Shown here: positions 46,626 through 53,801 of the stretch, piece by piece | Numbering within the stretch: position 1 is the first letter of the stretch | Layout of the letters: every line of letters starts with the position of its first letter | DNA from: Niabella sp. | GTDB taxonomy: Bacteria; Bacteroidota; Bacteroidia; Chitinophagales; Chitinophagaceae | Assembly (NCBI RefSeq): GCF_030150205.1 | Contig: NZ_JASLGT010000009.1 | Span: 399,560-463,559, forward strand | Direction: 5' to 3' | DNA length: 64,000 nucleotides | Made by a program: the position numbers and the translations under genes | Notes under the pieces: model-generated | Told to the model about the DNA's origin: nothing | The model's input: the letters and a program-made list of their open reading frames with translations, nothing else | The model's database searches: none

Positions 46626-47072
46626 ATGACACTGATTCAACGTATTGAGTTCTGGGGTGAAAGGCATCACCCCGCCTGGATGGATATTGTCCGCATCGGA
46701 TTGGGACTTTTCCTGATCGCCAAGGGCGTACAATTTGTCAATAACTACAATGTACTGATGGGGTTGATGCCCGACTGGATGTCGTTCAGTTCATTTATGA
46801 CCATTCTTGTAGGACATTATATTGTAGGAGCGCATATTCTGGGTGGTGTGCTCATTACATTAGGATTGCTTACAAGAGCGGCCTGCCTGATGCAGATTCC
46901 TATCCTGCTGGGCGCGGTGTTCTTTGCCGGACAGTCTGGTAATGTGCTGCATCCTTTCTCCAACCTCTTACTGGCCCTTGTTGTATTGTTATTGCTGGTC
47001 TATTTTTTGATTGCCAGTAACGGCCCCTGGTCGTTGGATGCCATCCATGCGGGAGAGGAGGAGCGTAAGTAA
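46626..47072 (+). CDS. DoxX family membrane protein
   Basis: The 148-residue protein has four transmembrane segments and the DoxX pattern (WMDIVRIGLGLFLIAKGVQF, VGAHILGGVLITLGLLTRAA, QSGNVLHPFSNLLLALVVLL). Members belong to oxidative-stress or thiosulfate-related membrane complexes. Met 46626 begins just before the soluble N terminus; the upstream frame extension overlaps the promoter box and is rejected. Confidence 0.85.
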   Translation: MTLIQRIEFWGERHHPAWMDIVRIGLGLFLIAKGVQFVNNYNVLMGLMPDWMSFSSFMTILVGHYIVGAHILGGVLITLGLLTRAACLMQIPILLGAVFFAGQSGNVLHPFSNLLLALVVLLLLVYFLIASNGPWSLDAIHAGEEERK

Positions 47073-47138
47073 ATGAGATTGAACAGGAAAGGGTTCCTTT
47101 AATAAAGACCTTCAACAAGCCTTAAAGGTGGAGTATAC

Positions 47139-47849
47139 CTAATCAATGACACATTCGCTTACCCTGGCATCTATTTCTCCGGTTACCAGATCGAGTTCGC
47201 TAGAAGTGCAATAAGTTGTATTGTCAAAGAAATTGTCGTGATAATTAAGTGCCAGGTGGCCTTTGCTGTTAATGCTGCACCAACATCCGCAGAGTTTATT
47301 GAGGTTTAGTTTTTTCCGTATTTTTTCTTTTGCAGTATTGTAGTCATATTTTAACGTTGTGTTACCCGACAATTGTATAAGTCTATTTCCCATTGTGTTC
47401 CCGTTAATACCTGAGAGTTGTATGATCTGATCTTTGGTAAGGTCAGCATCTACAGGAAGGCCACTCTTGTAAAATGGTGATTGCTCATTGTTGATCCGGA
47501 TAATAATCTGACTATAGAGATTAGCGGATGCCCATTCAGAATGGTATTCAATACCGACATTCAAGTAGGTAGTGTTATTGTAAACAAATGTATCTTTTTG
47601 AAACACGTTAATGTGCTCATTGAAAAATGTTTCTGTTAAATTGTTTTGTTGCAGGAACATAGTTTTCCAAACCGGGTAATATGTATCAACCTGTGGTGCT
47701 TCACTTATATACTCGGTTCTTTCTATTTTATTTAGGGATTCATCGCTGCAGTTCACCGTCCGGTATTTGAATTCATGGTTCTTATTACAGGTCCAAAAGA
47801 GGCCTGCAACAAACAGAAAGGCAAGTGGGAGTAATAACTGGCTTCTCAT
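47139..47849 (-). CDS. Lipoprotein with Cys-rich C-terminal segment, unknown
   Basis: The 236-residue protein has a lipobox (LFVAGLFWTC). The mature part contains a Cys cluster near the end (KLCGCWCSINSKG, then TYCTSSELDLV and SECVID), suggesting disulfides or metal binding. The ATG at 47849 precedes the signal; 15 upstream codons are rejected. I do not recognise a family. Its GC content appears lower than that of its neighbours by eye, which may indicate acquired DNA. Confidence 0.6.
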   Translation of the reverse strand: MRSQLLLPLAFLFVAGLFWTCNKNHEFKYRTVNCSDESLNKIERTEYISEAPQVDTYYPVWKTMFLQQNNLTETFFNEHINVFQKDTFVYNNTTYLNVGIEYHSEWASANLYSQIIIRINNEQSPFYKSGLPVDADLTKDQIIQLSGINGNTMGNRLIQLSGNTTLKYDYNTAKEKIRKKLNLNKLCGCWCSINSKGHLALNYHDNFFDNTTYCTSSELDLVTGEIDARVSECVID

Positions 47850-47941
47850 AAAACGTTTTTTTTCAAAACGCAGCTGAAGAGCGAAACGCAACAACCCTGT
47901 AAGAAAGGATGTTGTAAATGGGAAATACTCCCGGCTGCTTT

Positions 47942-49021
47942 TCAGACCTCAGTTTTCAGCCCCGCCAGCTGAAAACCGATCGGCGCGGGCCTTGTGCGTT
48001 TGCCGGATACCGGTTCAGCATTACAGATCTCCGCCAGGGTGCAGGGTTCGGTAATGTTTTGCGCACATCCCAGATGGCCTGCCAGGGCTTTTGCTTTCTC
48101 CACGCCTAATTTTCCGAATTCGTATTGGGCAATCAGCCGGCCTTCCCGTAACAATGCCTCATCAATCAGTGTCAATGCGCTGTTGAAGGTGCAGATCAGC
48201 TGTATGTTTAAAAAATCGGCCAGTAATCCATCGGATATATTTAACAGGTTCGATACGGATGAGCCGGAACTGTAACGGCGGTCCATAATGATGTTTTCCG
48301 CATCCTCAATAATCAATACCGTATCCGGGTTGTTGATCAGCAGCTGGATAAAGTCAGGACTGGTTAAGTTGCCGGCAATGGAAGGAGAGAGGAAGAGCAC
48401 CCGCTTCCGGATCTTTCCAACCAGGTAGCGGAGGTAGGAAGTTTTCCCGGTACCGGGTAACCCGTGTAGCAACACGATACCTTTATCCTTTTTCCGGTTC
48501 AGGCGCTGCCGGATGCGGGCATCTACCGCCTTGAAATCTGCTTCATAAAAAAGATCCAGGTTGAGTTTGTTCTTCTTTATTTCCATAGATCGCAACAGCA
48601 GCCGGCTCCCGTCGCGTACGATGAGGTTGATCTCCAACGGCTCCTTTTTTTTCTTTTCCTGGAATTGCTGCAGCAAGGCTACAATGGCTGCTGTTAATGA
48701 AGCCTGATGACCATCGTGCAGGATCTCGCACCAGCATTCATCCAATTCTATAATACATCCGTTTTCTAAAAGAAAGATGGCCGTTTCGTATTGGAATTTT
48801 TTATGCTTCCGTTTGAACCACTGGTGTTGAAAAATATGCCGGGTATGATCCGCTAATAATTGCTTTAACGGTACAAATGCTTTGCCGCCATCCAGCTGAC
48901 CGATAAACAGCGTGCTGGGCAATTTTCCAAACTCATGCAGATACAGCACTTTTGCATTGATGAATGAACTTCCGAATAGTTCATTCGTATTGATGACTCT
49001 TTGTATGGGTTCCTGTTCCAT
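47942..49021 (-). CDS. AAA family ATPase
   Basis: The 359-residue protein has a unique N-terminal half (about 1-180) and a C-terminal AAA core. Walker A is GLPGTGKTSYLR near residue 200, Walker B is VLIIEDAENII, and sensor 1 is CTFNSALTLIDEALLREGRL, with a short C-terminal tail. AAA proteins remodel protein complexes; the partner is unknown. ATG at 49021 gives a clean N terminus (MEQEPIQRVINTNELFG). A 13-bp inverted repeat lies just upstream, and the YkuK gene precedes it on the same strand. Confidence 0.75.
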   Translation of the reverse strand: MEQEPIQRVINTNELFGSSFINAKVLYLHEFGKLPSTLFIGQLDGGKAFVPLKQLLADHTRHIFQHQWFKRKHKKFQYETAIFLLENGCIIELDECWCEILHDGHQASLTAAIVALLQQFQEKKKKEPLEINLIVRDGSRLLLRSMEIKKNKLNLDLFYEADFKAVDARIRQRLNRKKDKGIVLLHGLPGTGKTSYLRYLVGKIRKRVLFLSPSIAGNLTSPDFIQLLINNPDTVLIIEDAENIIMDRRYSSGSSVSNLLNISDGLLADFLNIQLICTFNSALTLIDEALLREGRLIAQYEFGKLGVEKAKALAGHLGCAQNITEPCTLAEICNAEPVSGKRTRPAPIGFQLAGLKTEV

Positions 49022-49035
49022 TTTTTTTTGGTTAA

Positions 49036-49070
49036 ACTTTATGACCTCACAAGACCGGAGGTCATAAAGT
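49036..49070. repeat. 13-bp perfect inverted repeat
   Basis: ACTTTATGACCTC (49036-49048) and GAGGTCATAAAGT (49058-49070) are perfect inverted copies with a nine-base spacer. It lies between YkuK and the AAA gene; no long T run follows, so it may be an operator, an mRNA hairpin or a dispersed repeat element. Confidence 0.7.
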
Positions 49071-49098
49071 GGTTGGTGTAGGTGTTTGGGCAACGGCC

Positions 49099-49581
49099 TT
49101 ATTGTACGATTTTATTGGCGCAGCTGGAGCTTGCAAATGCAAAAGGTTTTGCCCTGCAGATCCAGCCCATCCCGGAAACATAGCCCATGGCGGCGCTGAA
49201 TGCGGCGTTACTTTTGTATGCAGGCGAACGGTTAATGTCGATATGTACTTCCGGGATGATACCATGCTTTTCAAGGACGGTATTCAGCTGCAAGCCTAAC
49301 TGAACGGTTTTGTCCACTTCCATTAACACCCGCTCCCGGATGCTTATTTGCCGACGAAGCATCGTCTTTTGAAGAAACAGAAAAGCACCCTTCCCTTTCC
49401 GTACAAAGACGATCACCGTTGCAAATTCAATTACAGTGCCCTTTACCTGGCTGTCCGTACCCAAACATACCTGTATGGTATTGCCGGCATTCCATTCAGC
49501 CAGTAACGCGTTGTTCACTGCTTCAGCAATCGGTTCGTTTAAGGACGCACCTCCGAACCGCTGCCACTGCTGTTGTTCCAT
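49099..49581 (-). CDS. YkuK/DUF458 family, ribonuclease H-like protein
   Basis: The 160-residue protein has the RNase H-like strand with acidic residue (VCLGTDSQVKG), FATVIVFVRKGKGAFLFLQ, the helix RERVLMEVDKTVQLGLQL and VHIDINRSPAYKSN (second Asp pair), and ends with an AMGYVSGMGW segment. This is the YkuK (DUF458) family, whose activity is not firmly known. It is the first protein gene downstream of the tRNA array on the same strand and is followed by the AAA ATPase. Confidence 0.8.
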   Translation of the reverse strand: MEQQQWQRFGGASLNEPIAEAVNNALLAEWNAGNTIQVCLGTDSQVKGTVIEFATVIVFVRKGKGAFLFLQKTMLRRQISIRERVLMEVDKTVQLGLQLNTVLEKHGIIPEVHIDINRSPAYKSNAAFSAAMGYVSGMGWICRAKPFAFASSSCANKIVQ

Positions 49582-49623
49582 TGTTGTTGATTTTATTTGT
49601 CAATCTGTTTTTTTTGTTTTTAG

Positions 49624-49694
49624 CACGGGCTACAGGAATCGAACCTGTGTCGACAATTTTGGAGATCATCATAATACCATTATACCAAACCCAT
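49624..49694 (-). tRNA. tRNA-Trp(CCA)-like gene
   Basis: Folding by eye gives acceptor ATGGGTT/AGCCCGT (7 bp, two G-U pairs), a weak three-pair D stem, anticodon arm ATGAT-CTCCAAA-ATTGT (anticodon CCA), T arm ACAGG-TTCGATT-CCTGT, and discriminator G. No CCA end is encoded. The weak D stem and anticodon stem make this an atypical tRNA. Confidence 0.6.
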
Positions 49695-49796
49695 ATGTTT
49701 GCGGTGCCCAAATCCTGATAGCTATCGGGATACCCTGAACTCCCGGTGTAAAAGACAGGCACTCTGAAATCCTTTTGAGTTACAAACCAATTTTTG

Positions 49797-49869
49797 TTGG
49801 CTTAGCAGGATTCGAACCTGCATCTCCTCATTCGTAGTGAGGTGTTCTGTTCCATTGAACTATAAACCA
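49797..49869 (-). tRNA. tRNA-Arg(ACG)
   Basis: A 73-base cloverleaf fits fully: acceptor TGGTTTA/TAAGCCA, D stem GTTC/GAAC, anticodon arm CCTCA-CTACGAA-TGAGG (anticodon ACG), T arm GCAGG-TTCGAAT-CCTGC, and discriminator A. The CCA end is not encoded. The AT-rich acceptor stem differs from a typical housekeeping Arg tRNA. Confidence 0.82.
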
Positions 49870-49881
49870 GTATCTGAAATC

Positions 49882-49975
49882 GTACGGCTTTCAGATTTGA
49901 ACTGAAAACGATCACCCGCTACTTACCTTTCAGAAAGAAAGGGGAATGACCATGTTACCCTTACACCAAGCCGTA
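49882..49975 (-). tRNA. Non-canonical tRNA-like gene with an enlarged anticodon region
   Basis: The acceptor stem (TACGGCT/AGCCGTA) and T arm (TTCAG-TTCAAAT-CTGAA) are perfect, and the D stem GTGT/ACAT is present. The middle is unusual: GTCAT and GTGAT can pair across a 30-base loop that contains its own hairpin CCTTT-CTTTCTG-AAAGG. Reading the inner hairpin as anticodon arm gives UUC (Glu). Total length is 94 bases. It is either a class II-like oddity, a short inserted sequence in a tRNA, or a tRNA mimic. Confidence 0.5.
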
Positions 49976-49986
49976 TTGATTGACCC

Positions 49987-50060
49987 CGGTCCTGATCGGT
50001 ATCGGGAGCACCCTGTTGTCCACAGTCACAATGTGGTGTTTTACCTGTTAAACCAGGGCC
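49987..50060 (-). tRNA. tRNA-His(GTG)-like gene, degenerate
   Basis: Acceptor GGCCCTG/CAGGACC pairs at six of seven positions. The D stem GTTT/AAAC and anticodon arm CCACA-TTGTGAC-TGTGG (anticodon GTG) fit well. The T arm does not fold canonically; the region instead forms TCCCGAT-ACCG-ATCAGGA. It may be a decayed or specialised tRNA. Confidence 0.4.
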
Positions 50061-50119
50061 AACATAAACACCCTACTGCATCTCGCGGGTGTGTTTTCTC
50101 CTTTCCTGCAAGGAATAAG

Positions 50120-50254
50120 TTATCGTAATCGTACAGAAGCCGGATCATCGATCTTTGGTGTAGCCGGATCCGCTGTTGTGCCGGTTGTTTTTTTGCTGCC
50201 GGCGATTTTTTCTACAATAAATACCAGCAGTATGATGATAAAAATGATGTTCAT
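50120..50254 (-). CDS. 44-residue single-span membrane protein with near-perfect Shine-Dalgarno
   Basis: The frame reads MNIIFIIILLVFIVEKIAG and a Thr/Ala/Asp/Pro-rich hydrophilic tail, 44 residues ending at TAA 50120. One N-terminal transmembrane helix is evident. Upstream, AAAGGAGGTG lies six bases before the ATG, which is a near-perfect anti-SD match and very unusual in this phylum. The gene is on the minus strand, 60 bases before the tRNA-like array. No family is recognised. Confidence 0.65.
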   Translation of the reverse strand: MNIIFIIILLVFIVEKIAGSKKTTGTTADPATPKIDDPASVRLR

Positions 50255-50275
50255 GATACACCTCCTTTTCTGTAA

Positions 50276-50305
50276 TAAAAAACCCGGCCTTCAAGGACCG
50301 GGTTT
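50276..50305 (-). terminator. Hairpin terminator
   Basis: On the minus strand AAACCCGG and CCGGGTTT form a stem around TCCTTGAAGG, followed by T-rich sequence TTTATTA. It lies 20 bases past the 45-residue ORF. Confidence 0.75.
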
Positions 50306-50325
50306 GTTACATCATCATGTTTTCT

Positions 50326-50463
50326 TTATACATGATGCCCTGTAAAAAACTCCGGTTCCCGTTTTTCCGATTTACGAATACGCCGATGCATAGCTCCGCC
50401 ATTAGACCGGCTGGAGACGGTTATCATCATTGTAAATTGAGGGAATAGGGTTGTTCGATTCAT
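50326..50463 (-). CDS. Candidate 45-residue small ORF
   Basis: An ATG at 50463 opens a 45-residue frame (MNRTTLFPQFTMMITVSSRS and a basic tail ending GHHV). It sits between two terminators on the minus strand, so it may be a small transcribed unit. Internal Met codons at residues 12-13 and 25 could also be starts. No family is recognised; coding status is uncertain. Confidence 0.3.
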   Translation of the reverse strand: MNRTTLFPQFTMMITVSSRSNGGAMHRRIRKSEKREPEFFTGHHV

Positions 50464-50475
50464 TTATTCCATATA

Positions 50476-50503
50476 AATAAAAACCCCGCAATCTCTTGCG
50501 GGG
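50476..50503 (-). terminator. Hairpin terminator after the 30-residue ORF
   Basis: CCCCGCAA-GAGA-TTGCGGGG on the minus strand is followed by TTTTTATTT. It lies 26 bases past the stop of the 30-residue ORF. Confidence 0.85.
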
Positions 50504-50528
50504 CCTGAATTTTATTAAAAAATTATTT

Positions 50529-50621
50529 TTAACTTTCTACAGCAAATGCCCCGCAACGCGTATTCAGTCCTATCGGGCTGAACCACGCTTTTGTTTCAAT
50601 ATGTAAATTCCTGCGTTGCAT
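50529..50621 (-). CDS. 30-residue small ORF with its own terminator
   Basis: The frame encodes 30 residues, beginning MQRRNLHIETKAWFSPIG and ending in RCGAFAVES-type residues with one Cys. The ATG follows an A-rich leader typical of translated genes in this phylum, and a strong terminator lies 26 bases past the stop. It could be a leader peptide, a small protein or a modified-peptide precursor. I do not recognise a named family. Confidence 0.5.
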   Translation of the reverse strand: MQRRNLHIETKAWFSPIGLNTRCGAFAVES

Positions 50622-50938
50622 TTTAATTTTTTTTATTTGCGTATGCAAAGGTGTAAATCCTTTTTTATATAGCAAAATTTTTTCTGATATTTTTTTTAAG
50701 AAAGGCAAAAACGGGATGTTGCGTTATGGCCGGCTGTAATGTGCGGACCTTGATTTGCAAGGATGCTGTATGTTCTTTTCTTTCTTTTTTTCTGCCGGAG
50801 TTATGCGCTGCATAGATGATATAATCATTGTTTAACCGGAGCCTGAACAATGACACTTGCAATAAATAGAAGTGTGTTTATACCAGCTGCTGATGTATTA
50901 TCCGGATGCTTTATTTTTGAAATAAATAAAAATGCTTC
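50622..50938. other. AT-rich intergenic region, divergent promoters
   Basis: These 317 bases separate the small minus-strand ORFs from the GNAT gene. Long A/T runs are present, and no gene is credible. Promoters for both directions must lie here. Confidence 0.4.
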
Positions 50939-51367
50939 ATGATCACTGTAACACAAATCAACATGCAGGACCCTCTTTATAAACAGGAACAGGATCTGCG
51001 GAACCGTATTTTGTTACGGCCCATCGGCTTGCCGGATCATGGTTGGGAAATGGATGATCATAAGGCCTGGCACTTTGTGGCTGTTGAAGGAAGTAAAGTA
51101 ATCGGATGCGTGATCCTGGTACCGTTTGAAGAAGGTTATGCCCAATTAAAGCAGATGGCGGTTGAAACCATTTGTCAGTCCAAAGGGATCGGCCGGTTAT
51201 TGATCACAGCATTGCTTAGGTTTGCAAAAGAGCAGGGGCTGGCGGAGGTTGTTTGTCATGCACAAGACAGGGCCATTCCCTTTTATATAAAAAATGGTTT
51301 TGAAATTTATGATGCACCCTTTGTGGAAGTGGGCGTGCCGCACCATCACATGCGGATCAGGCTGTAA
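50939..51367 (+). CDS. GNAT family N-acetyltransferase
   Basis: The 142-residue protein has the GNAT fold of the ElaA-like/YjcF type: a DPLYKQEQDLRNRILLRP start, VIGCVILVPFEEGYAQLKQMAV, the acetyl-CoA loop CQSKGIGRLLITALLRFA and AIPFYIKNGFE near the end. It transfers acetyl groups from acetyl-CoA; the acceptor is unknown. It converges on the miaE gene. Confidence 0.9.
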   Translation: MITVTQINMQDPLYKQEQDLRNRILLRPIGLPDHGWEMDDHKAWHFVAVEGSKVIGCVILVPFEEGYAQLKQMAVETICQSKGIGRLLITALLRFAKEQGLAEVVCHAQDRAIPFYIKNGFEIYDAPFVEVGVPHHHMRIRL

Positions 51368-51389
51368 GGACATCCATCCTTGATATGTA

Positions 51390-51998
51390 TTAGTGAATCC
51401 GGTCTCCGCGCAACTCCATTTCCTGCATGATCACGGCTTCATGTGCCAGCCATTCCGCCCAGCGTTTCCGCACCTTTTCTTTTGGAAGATAGGTTTCAGC
51501 CAACTCGATAAAGAGGGTATAATGCCCGGCTTCACTTTCCATAAAGCGGCGGTAAAATTTGCTCATATAGGTATCGTTCAATCCTTCGCTCAACCGTTTG
51601 AACCGTTCACAGCTCCGGGCTTCGATCATGGCCATGGTCAATAATTTGTCGAGAAAGAATTCGTCCGGACTGCCGCCTTTTGCCTGGAATTGCAATAATG
51701 CATTTACATATGCATCCTTTCGTTGGCGACCCAACTTTAGACCTCTTTTTTCAAGCTCCTGTAATACCAGACGGAAATGCCCCCATTCTTCAGTAACAAT
51801 AGGCGCCAGTGATTTTACCAGTTGCTCTTTATCACTGTAACGCTGAATGAGGGAGATACAGCTGGTAGCCGCCTTCTGCTCACAATAAGCATGATCGGTT
51901 AAAATTGCTTCCAACGAAATCTCTGCAAGGTTTACCCAACGGGGATCGGTGGGCAATTGTAAACCTAAAATGTTTTTTGTGTCCTGTGAAAGTTCCAT
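51390..51998 (-). CDS. miaE: tRNA-(ms2io6A)-hydroxylase
   Basis: The 202-residue protein matches the MiaE diiron oxygenase: HAYCEQKAATSCISLIQRY, ITEEWGHFRLVLQELEKRG-type EEWGH, MIEARSCERFKRL and FMESEAGHYTLFIELA. These supply the Glu/His ligands of the non-heme diiron centre. It hydroxylates the modified base next to the anticodon of tRNAs reading UNN codons. Length matches the family. It stands alone, 200 bases from the second SusD gene. Confidence 0.92.
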   Translation of the reverse strand: MELSQDTKNILGLQLPTDPRWVNLAEISLEAILTDHAYCEQKAATSCISLIQRYSDKEQLVKSLAPIVTEEWGHFRLVLQELEKRGLKLGRQRKDAYVNALLQFQAKGGSPDEFFLDKLLTMAMIEARSCERFKRLSEGLNDTYMSKFYRRFMESEAGHYTLFIELAETYLPKEKVRKRWAEWLAHEAVIMQEMELRGDRIH

Positions 51999-52164
51999 AT
52001 GCGGCGAAATTAAAGAAATTATATGCAGATCGGGCGTGTTAATGTACCCCGCTTTGCAAGTAACCTTCCTGTTTTTTTTACGTATAAAGCCCCGTGTATG
52101 TGCGGGATCTTATTGCACTTTAATACGACCGTATTTGGGGCGTTGTTGTGAAGATCGCTGGTAT

Positions 52165-52192
52165 AAAAAAAGTCCCCGGAGGGACTTTTTTA
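52165..52192. terminator. Hairpin terminator after the second SusC/SusD operon
   Basis: AAAAAAGTCCC and GGGACTTTTTT form a perfect stem around CGGA. The symmetric A/T runs allow use on either strand; it lies 23 bases past the SusD stop. Confidence 0.9.
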
Positions 52193-52214
52193 AAAGAAGC
52201 ATCACCAGGGGCGA

Positions 52215-53783
52215 TCAATAGCCCGGGTTTTGTTTTAAATTAGGGTTTACCGCAAGCTGTTGGCTGGGGAAAGGAAATAACAATGTTTTGGGGTCAGGAT
52301 CTGCGGGTTTTTCCTGCCACGGCTGAAGAAATTTGCCAAAACGGATCAGGTCCTGCCGGCGCCAGCCTTCCCAGTATAGTTCTCTTGCCCGTTCGTCGAG
52401 TATATCGTCTAACGTTAGCGGAAGCAGTGCCAGCGATACGCCCCTGTTGGCCCGGATGGTATTAACCAGCGCGAGGGCCTGTGTTGCGGATCCTTTTCCT
52501 CCGCGCAGCATGGCTTCTGCCTGCATTAACAGCGCATCAGCATACCGGAACATCACCCAGTCATTATTTTTTTGACCCACACTTTTATAATCATATGCAT
52601 ACTTCATTACCCGGATCCCTGCTGTTTCAAGGGTAGCTCCGGAGGTTCTGATGGTAACTTCGCGGGTAAATATTAATGGTGCTCCGGCCGGGTTACGGGC
52701 ATTAAGCGGCACATTGGTTCTCCAGTCATACTGTTGCCCTGCAAAGAAACCTACGTTTTGGCGGTGATAGGTGCTCTTTGCCCGGTTGGATGTGGTATCT
52801 GCCGGGTAATCATAGTAAATGCCCCTGCGCTCATCTGAAGCGTTAAACTTATCATAGTAATCAGATAAGGTGCACCAGCCGTTATTTCCGCCCGGCCACA
52901 TATTGTAGTGCATGACCGCTGCCCAGGTATTGGCTACGTTGCCACCTCTTACACCATTGTCGTTGAGCAATGTGTAAATATTTTCGGTAGACACATCATT
53001 ATTGTTGGGGGCGAAGTTGTCAAAGTATTTCCCCGGGGCGGAAACCGTATAGAGCTTGCTTGCGGTGATAGAGTCGCCCAATTCAACCACTTTATCCATG
53101 TCTGCTTTGTCAAACTTCGGAGCCTGCCGGTTTAAAAAAGTGCTTTTATTCAGATAAAGCTTCATTAATAAGAAGCGTGCAGCGTTTTTATTGGCAGTGG
53201 CAGCGATCTTGGGTCCAACATCCGGAAGGTCTTTGATGATCGCCGTAAGTTCTGCTGCTACAAAGTCCAGCGCCTCCTGTGTACTCAATGTTTTGGGATC
53301 CAGTTTAAAGTTGTGCATGGCTTCTCCATCCCGGTAAGGGAAGGCTCCCCATAGGTCGATTACATCAAATATAGCAAGTGCACGGATAAAACGGGCTTCG
53401 GCAGCCTGTTGCGGATTGGGACTGTTTTCCAGCACAACGGCCGCCTGGTAAGCAGCGGTGGTGAGTCCTACAAAGGTATTGTTCATGTACGAGTTATCTG
53501 CATTCCAGGTATGCAGGTGAATGGCGCGGTGGGTACCGTTATCATCCCAGTCGCCGCCCCGGGTAGGAGCCATGGCGGCATCGGTCGAAAACTCCTGTAG
53601 CGCCCAACGGTTGCCTTGTATATAAGGCCCGTACATTGAAGTATACGCAGCTGTAAGCAATAAGGCAGGATCTTTTTTTGCTGTTTGATCCAACTCACTT
53701 CTGAGCTGCTCATCGAGTTTGGTACATTGCGGCAACAGGAAGCTACTTAAAATGAGGATCAATAAAATATTCAATCTTTTCAT
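52215..53783 (-). CDS. RagB/SusD family nutrient uptake lipoprotein
   Basis: The 522-residue protein has a lipobox (FLLPQC), the SusD N-terminal segment (LLLTAAYTSMYGPYIQG), EARFIRALAIFDVIDLWGAFPY (the tetratricopeptide-like helix) and the C-terminal ARELYWEGWRRQDLIRFGKF motif typical of classical RagB/SusD. It captures substrate on the cell surface for the SusC partner, whose gene ends 18 bases upstream. No glycosidase is adjacent, so the ligand may be a peptide or a glycan degraded elsewhere. Confidence 0.95.
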   Translation of the reverse strand: MKRLNILLILILSSFLLPQCTKLDEQLRSELDQTAKKDPALLLTAAYTSMYGPYIQGNRWALQEFSTDAAMAPTRGGDWDDNGTHRAIHLHTWNADNSYMNNTFVGLTTAAYQAAVVLENSPNPQQAAEARFIRALAIFDVIDLWGAFPYRDGEAMHNFKLDPKTLSTQEALDFVAAELTAIIKDLPDVGPKIAATANKNAARFLLMKLYLNKSTFLNRQAPKFDKADMDKVVELGDSITASKLYTVSAPGKYFDNFAPNNNDVSTENIYTLLNDNGVRGGNVANTWAAVMHYNMWPGGNNGWCTLSDYYDKFNASDERRGIYYDYPADTTSNRAKSTYHRQNVGFFAGQQYDWRTNVPLNARNPAGAPLIFTREVTIRTSGATLETAGIRVMKYAYDYKSVGQKNNDWVMFRYADALLMQAEAMLRGGKGSATQALALVNTIRANRGVSLALLPLTLDDILDERARELYWEGWRRQDLIRFGKFLQPWQEKPADPDPKTLLFPFPSQQLAVNPNLKQNPGY

Positions 53784-53801
53784 ATGTTTGATCTTTTTTA
53801 T

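Noticed and set aside
49946..50128. 60-residue plus-strand ORF
   Set aside because: It lies across the minus-strand tRNA-like genes and has no translation-start features.
50091..50345. 84-residue plus-strand ORF
   Set aside because: It is antisense to the SD-preceded 44-residue gene and a terminator, which are better supported.
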